Source: Leptoclinus maculatus
Taxonomy: Eukaryota; Chordata; Actinopteri; Perciformes; Stichaeidae
NCBI GenBank assembly: GCA_032191485.1
Contig: JAVDOI010000075.1
Coordinates: forward strand, 351,001-415,000
Length of the DNA: 64,000 bases
Reading direction: 5' to 3'
The position numbers were made by a program, and so were the translations under genes. The number at the start of each line of letters is the position of its first letter. Positions within the stretch are counted from its first letter, which is position 1. This document shows, piece by piece, positions 60,701 to 64,000 of the stretch. The notes under the pieces were generated by a model, which was not told the origin of the DNA, did no database searches, and saw only the letters and a program-made list of their open reading frames with translations.

Positions 60701-61026
60701 GCTGATAAAACCACCCAACATCGCTTCTTTAACTACAATAACATGTACACATATATATAACATAACATGTTCACACATGCCGAATCGTAATGTATCTATA
60801 GCAGAGTTATAATAGCTAATAATATATTTTATATTAAATAGCTATGTCCTCCAGCAGCCAAAGTAAACTAAAAATGTTCGTTTTTTACATGGAGTCCGGT
60901 CCAATAACATCAGTTGAGCTAGCTAATGTTTGCTTCTTAGTTATCGAAACAAATGAGACATACTATATATATAAAATTATTATAATACAGTTAATCTATT
61001 AATAAACATCGTCAGCACGTACCCAT
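54771..61026 (-). CDS. C2H2 zinc-finger protein with TIN2-like N-terminal domain, ten coding exons
   Basis: Exons in order: 61023-61026 (ATG plus one base), 59318-59520, 59185-59232, 58605-58778, 58376-58499, 57989-58271, 57767-57917, 56865-57393, 56269-56724, 54771-55060; total 2,262 nt (753 aa), all phases consistent. Residues about 8-190 (S-L-R-L-L-L-P-P-L-R-L-L-T-A-A-M-W-Q, H-Y-G-M-L-E-D-F-V, D-F-L-S-R-I-D-Q-L-F-P-V-P) resemble the TINF2_N domain of the shelterin protein TIN2, which I recall also occurs in fish zinc-finger proteins. An acidic Glu-rich linker follows, then one degenerate finger (C-P-Q-C...H...C) and twelve C2H2 fingers, the later ones joined by T-G-E-R-P-Y linkers. The tail repeats G-T-E-D-R-Q-V-V four times, encoded by a minisatellite. 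A sequence-specific nuclear DNA-binding role is expected; target unknown. The four-base first exon rests on one GTACGT donor and correct phase, so the start is less sure than the rest. Confidence 0.85.
54778..54895 (-). repeat. 30-bp coding minisatellite at the zinc-finger gene C-terminus
   Basis: CCACCACCTGTCTGTCCTCC plus GTCCCCTCCA is repeated four times inside the final exon, encoding G-T-E-D-R-Q-V-V-V-E in each unit; the fourth copy is three bases shorter. Confidence 0.92.
55110..56268. repeat. 32-bp minisatellite, about 35 copies, each carrying a splice donor of the zinc-finger gene
   Basis: The unit, minus strand, is CACACCGGTAAGAAACTACA followed by GACTGAAGTATT. The true junction at 56269 reads CACACCG|GTAAGAAACT, so each copy repeats the last seven exon bases and the first nine or more intron bases. 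Variants are CAGTCTG/CAGTCAG and GTGAATAC/GTATATAC. The array fills nearly the whole intron before the last exon. Confidence 0.96.
57455..57750. repeat. (ACT)n-type trinucleotide repeat in a zinc-finger gene intron
   Basis: TACTACTACTACTG with GAC, GTT, AAT interruptions. All frames without stops here are Thr- or Ser-rich artefacts. Confidence 0.92.
58870..59168. repeat. (GAAGTAGAAGCA)n repeat in a zinc-finger gene intron
   Basis: Units of GAAGTAGAAGCAGCAGAA and GAAGCATAGAA in variable order, intronic between exons 58605-58778 and 59185-59232. Confidence 0.9.
59523..60246. repeat. 720-bp polypurine GAGAGGAAGAGGAGAA array at the zinc-finger gene exon-2 acceptor
   Basis: Almost pure G/A on the plus strand. 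Units of 18-24 bp (AGAGGAAGAGGAGAAG, GAGGAGAGGAAG) are shuffled. On the minus strand the pyrimidine array leads into CTCTCTCCTCAG|CC, the proposed acceptor, so the array is effectively an oversized polypyrimidine tract. Confidence 0.93.
60247..61022. other. Rest of the zinc-finger gene first intron, nothing further seen
   Basis: AT-rich sequence between the polypurine array and the four-base coding exon. No exon, repeat of clear unit or known motif is visible. Confidence 0.5.
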
Positions 61027-61029
61027 TCT

Positions 61030-61160
61030 TCTTCTACGGTGTCTTGTTTCCTTTTCCTACACACTAATAAGAGAGTAGCTTGGGAAGCTAACAGCTAGCT
61101 GCTGTTTACAGGCTGCTACCGGAAGTTAAAACGCGACTACACTAAACACTTCCGGTTGAG
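61030..61160 (-). promoter_or_regulatory. Zinc-finger gene promoter with paired ETS-like sites
   Basis: ACCGGAAGTT at about 61119-61128 and the inverted ACTTCCGGTT at about 61148-61157 flank about 20 bp, immediately upstream of the proposed first exon. This arrangement is typical of ETS/GABP-driven TATA-less promoters. Confidence 0.5.
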
Positions 61161-61930
61161 CGAAAGTTTATTTAATTTGTTTTTATTTATATTTTATTTG
61201 TATTGAATACACATTAAATAACATATAAGAACATATGAACGTTATCAAGATACATTATAAATAAACCAAGGGGTATTTATATAAAAGTATTCATAATAAC
61301 GTCATTATGACGAGGTTAAAGGTCACGATGTGCCTTCAAGAGAAGAAGTTTAATTTATTCATGTTATTTATTTATATATAAATTGCAAACTATATAGAAC
61401 AATTACTAAAGTTTAAATAAAATGTGTAACAATCATATTTAACTTCACAAAAAGGTATTAAAACTCACTAAATATGTTCTAATACTACACTTATGGAGTA
61501 TTTTCTACTACTTGCTGAATCAGGAAATACTTTTTATATAATACTTTTACTTTTTTGTGTGTGTTTTATACACATGAATATAAATTATTAAAGTAATTAA
61601 AAGAATTAGAGTTTCTGATGAATCAACATTAATAATAATATTAATAACAAATAATATTAATAATAAACAATAATATAAATATATTTAGTGCAGATGATAA
61701 AGTGACCAGCAGGTGGAGCTGTGGACACACACACACACACACACTCTGTTGTCAGAGAGGAAGTGTGTGATTTATGAGTCTCTGTAGACGACTGTTAGCC
61801 TCCATTAATGTTTTATTCTCCTCCCTTTCCTCTTAATCCTCTTATTCTTCTCCTCATCCGTCTCCTTCTCTTCTTCTCTACTCTCCATCCTCCTCTTCCT
61901 CTCTCATCATCCTCTCTTCTCTCCTCTTGC
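61161..61930. other. AT-rich spacer, no gene seen
   Basis: Holds a short CA run at 61729-61742 and a TC-rich stretch at 61815-61930. No exon or conserved motif found. Confidence 0.55.
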
Positions 61931-62490
61931 TACATGAAGCTAACGCTAGCTAGTCTCAACTAACTGTGACAAACACTGGCTACATGAAGCTAACGCTAGC
62001 TAGTCTCAACTAACTGTGACAAACACTGGCTACATGAAGCTAACGTTAGCTAGTCTCAACTAACTGTGACAAACACTGGCTACATGAAGCTAACGTTAGC
62101 TAGTCTCAACTAACTGTGACAAACACTGGCTACATGAAGCTAACGCTAGCTAGTCTCAACTAACTGTGACAAACACTGGCTACATGAAGCTAACGCTAGC
62201 TAGTCTCAACTAACTGTGACAAACACTGGCTACATGAAGCTAACGCTAGCTAGTCTCAACTAACTGTGACAAACACTGGCTACATGAAGCTAACGCTAGC
62301 TAGTCTCAACTAACTGTGACAAACACTGGCTACATGAAGCTAACGTTAGCTAGTCTCAACTAACTGTGACAAACACTGGCTACATGAAGCTAACGTTAGC
62401 TAGTCTCAACTAACTGTGACAAACACTGGCTACATGAAGCTAACGCTAGCTAGTCTCAACTAACTGTGACAAACACTGGCTACATGAAGC
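61931..62490. repeat. 50-bp minisatellite, about 11 copies
   Basis: The unit is TACATGAAGCTAACGCTAGC followed by TAGTCTCAACTAACTGTGAC and AAACACTGGC, at exactly 50-bp spacing, nearly identical except CGCTAGC/CGTTAGC. The high identity implies recent expansion or homogenisation. Confidence 0.97.
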
Positions 62491-62579
62491 TAACAGGTCA
62501 GATGAGTGCAGCAGCGGGCGGGCGAGCAAGTGTCTGCATTAGAGAGAGAGTTGAAGGGATTGGGAGTGAAGCGTGAAGA

Positions 62580-62660
62580 CGAGTGTGTGTGTTTGTGTGT
62601 CTGTGTATGTGTGTGTGTGTTTGTGTGTCTGTGTATGTGTGTGTGTGTGTGTGTGTGACC
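62580..62660. repeat. (GT)n-type microsatellite
   Basis: GTGTGTGTGTTTGTGTGTCT units, duplicated once, within otherwise unique sequence. Confidence 0.85.
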
Positions 62661-62756
62661 TTGTCTGACTGTGTGTGAAGCAGCGAGGGGAAATCGGGGG
62701 AACCTTGAAACCGTCCTGATTTCCTCCTCCATTATTCTCTCTCTCACACACAGACA

Positions 62757-63145
62757 TGCTTTCTCTCTCTACCTGTCTCTCTCTCTCTCTACCTGTCTCT
62801 CTCTCTACCTGTCTAATTCTCTCTCTCTACCTGTCTAACTCTCTCTCTATCTACCTGTCTCTCTCTCTACCTGTCTAATTCTCTCTCTCTACCTGTCTAA
62901 CTCTCTCTCTATCTACCTGTCTCTCTCTCTGTCTCTCTCTCTACCTGTCTCTCTCTCTGTCTCTCTCTCTGTCTCTCTCTCTCTGTCTCTCTCTCTACCT
63001 GTCTCTCTCTCTGTCTCTCTCTCTACGTCTCTCTCTCTACCTGTCTCTCTGTCTCTCTCTCTACCTGTCTCTCTCTCTACCTGTCTCTCTCTCTACCTGT
63101 CTAAGTCTCTCTCTATTTACCTGTCTCTCTCTCTCTCTCTCTCCC
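62757..63145. repeat. (CT)n/CTACCTGTCT simple repeat
   Basis: Pyrimidine-rich array of CTCTCTCTCTACCTGTCT units with CTAATT, CTAACT and CTATCTAC variants. Confidence 0.93.
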
Positions 63146-63271
63146 TCACCAGTTAACGTTGCGTTAACGTAATGTTAGCGAACATTTACGAAACCAATCT
63201 TTCACGTCAATGTTAGCTAACGTAGCGCTAACTTGCTAACTTCCTGTTTCTCTGGAGGTTAGACTCTAGAT

Positions 63272-63666
63272 CAGGGGTCTTCAACGTTTTTCAGGCCAAG
63301 GAGCCCCAAACTGATAGAGAGATGGAGCAGGGACCCCCGACTATATATATTGTATAACATTGTGTTTTATATTAAACTGGGCCTAGTGCCATGTATAAAC
63401 ATACCTCTTTATTATGCATTCAATACTAAGCTATTCAAATAATACACAGGTTCATATATTCATGTTTTTATTTTAAACATGAAGGTACAGTGAGTAGGGT
63501 GGCCGTGACACTGCCATGCATAAACATACCTGTTATCTTACATACAATACTGAACTATTAAAATAATGGACAATTTAATTGTCTAATCAACCAAAAATGT
63601 CGCGGACCCCCTGCAGTACCTCCGCGGACCCCCTAGGGGTCGCGGACCCCCTGTTGAAGACCTCTG
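63272..63666. mobile_element. hAT-like miniature transposon, 395 bp
   Basis: Left end CAGGGGTCTTCAACGTTTTT; right end, reverse complemented, CAGAGGTCTTCAACAGGGGG: a 14-bp terminal inverted repeat with one mismatch, of the hAT CAGxGGTC type. Flanks CTCTAGAT (63264-63271) and CTCGAGAG (63667-63674) match at six of eight positions, consistent with an aged 8-bp target duplication. No coding capacity. The right half has three GCGGACCCCCT repeats. Confidence 0.85.
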
Positions 63667-63924
63667 CTCGAGAGGAGTAAAGAGACGACGCCACCGACAG
63701 GCGACCAAATGAAACGCACCTTCAATAAAATGACAGATTTCTATGAACATTGTTGTAAACATTTGGATTTATGTAAGAAAACAAACAAACAAACATAAAG
63801 ACCTTTTGTTTGTTTGTTTTTAAGACATTTTTATGTGTAAATGTTACTTATTAAACCTTTACAATTTACATTCTGAACAACCAAAGTAGAACACGAAGAA
63901 AATCAGTCGACTCGTATTCAGACG

Positions 63925-63926
<2 letters not shown>
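63667..63926. other. Spacer, no feature recognised
   Basis: Short AT-rich spacer with AAACAAACAAACA and its complement TTTGTTTGTTTG, which could form a hairpin at about 63779-63820. No gene seen. Confidence 0.5.

Positions 63927-63927
<1 letters not shown>

Positions 63928-64000
<73 letters not shown>
63928..64000. repeat. (CA)n microsatellite running off the window
   Basis: Uninterrupted CA repeat continuing past the right edge. Confidence 0.97.

Noticed and set aside
61931..62490. 50-bp repeats considered as CRISPR or as a tandem small-RNA cluster
   Set aside because: No spacers, no stable conserved hairpin or RNA polymerase III boxes that I can identify.

Overview
The window is vertebrate, specifically teleost fish, nuclear DNA. 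Genes are split into short exons with GT-AG introns, vertebrate coagulation and T-box families are present, CA/GT microsatellites and minisatellites are very abundant, and the mobile elements (Tx1-type LINE, PIF/Harbinger, short hAT-like elements) are typical of fish. I rebuilt exon structures by hand. For f10, proz, pcid2, tbx19, sft2d2, tspan7, the RING gene and the zinc-finger gene, the exon phases agree and the summed coding length is a multiple of three. Names come from recognised family motifs and recalled homologues; no database search was run.

Layout. (1) 1-14,000, plus strand: a vitamin-K-dependent clotting cluster. It holds the last exon of a factor VII-like gene whose catalytic Ser is Asp (probably the inactive paralogue f7i), then complete factor X (f10), then complete protein Z (proz, a pseudoprotease). 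(2) 14,744-20,400, minus strand: pcid2, a TREX-2 mRNA-export subunit, convergent with proz. The order F7-F10-PROZ-PCID2 is that of human 13q34. (3) 20,862-23,045: a short DNA transposon and a 20-bp satellite. (4) 23,127-30,800, minus: tbx19, followed after a Tx1-type LINE (31,470-34,620) by sft2d2 (36,442-40,973, minus). These two genes neighbour each other on human 1q24.2. (5) 41,528-43,597, minus: a small RING-H2 protein. (6) 44,880-48,010: a minisatellite carrying AATAAA and a decayed Harbinger transposase. (7) 48,662-52,300, minus: tspan7. (8) 52,320-54,490: a 2.2-kb VNTR. (9) 54,771-61,026, minus: a C2H2 zinc-finger gene with a TIN2-like N-terminal domain. (10) 61,150-64,000: repeats and a 395-bp hAT-like element.

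The most striking feature is how the introns are built. In at least six genes the intronic minisatellite does not merely lie in the intron: its repeat unit contains a copy of the adjacent splice junction. The proz Gla-exon acceptor, tbx19 exon-3 acceptor (with 27 coding bases), sft2d2 exon-4 donor (with 28 coding bases), tspan7 exon-2 donor (about 34 coding bases) and exon-4 acceptor, the zinc-finger gene's penultimate-exon donor (about 35 copies) and a pcid2 donor are all amplified in tandem. Each array therefore presents the spliceosome with many near-identical decoys of the real site. I regard this as the observation most deserving a second look.

Other notable points: a U12-type AT-AC intron in pcid2, two of three clotting-type proteases with altered catalytic residues, a roughly 80-residue Asn-rich insertion replacing the catalytic-serine loop of protein Z, and a zinc-finger gene whose first coding exon appears to contribute only four nucleotides.
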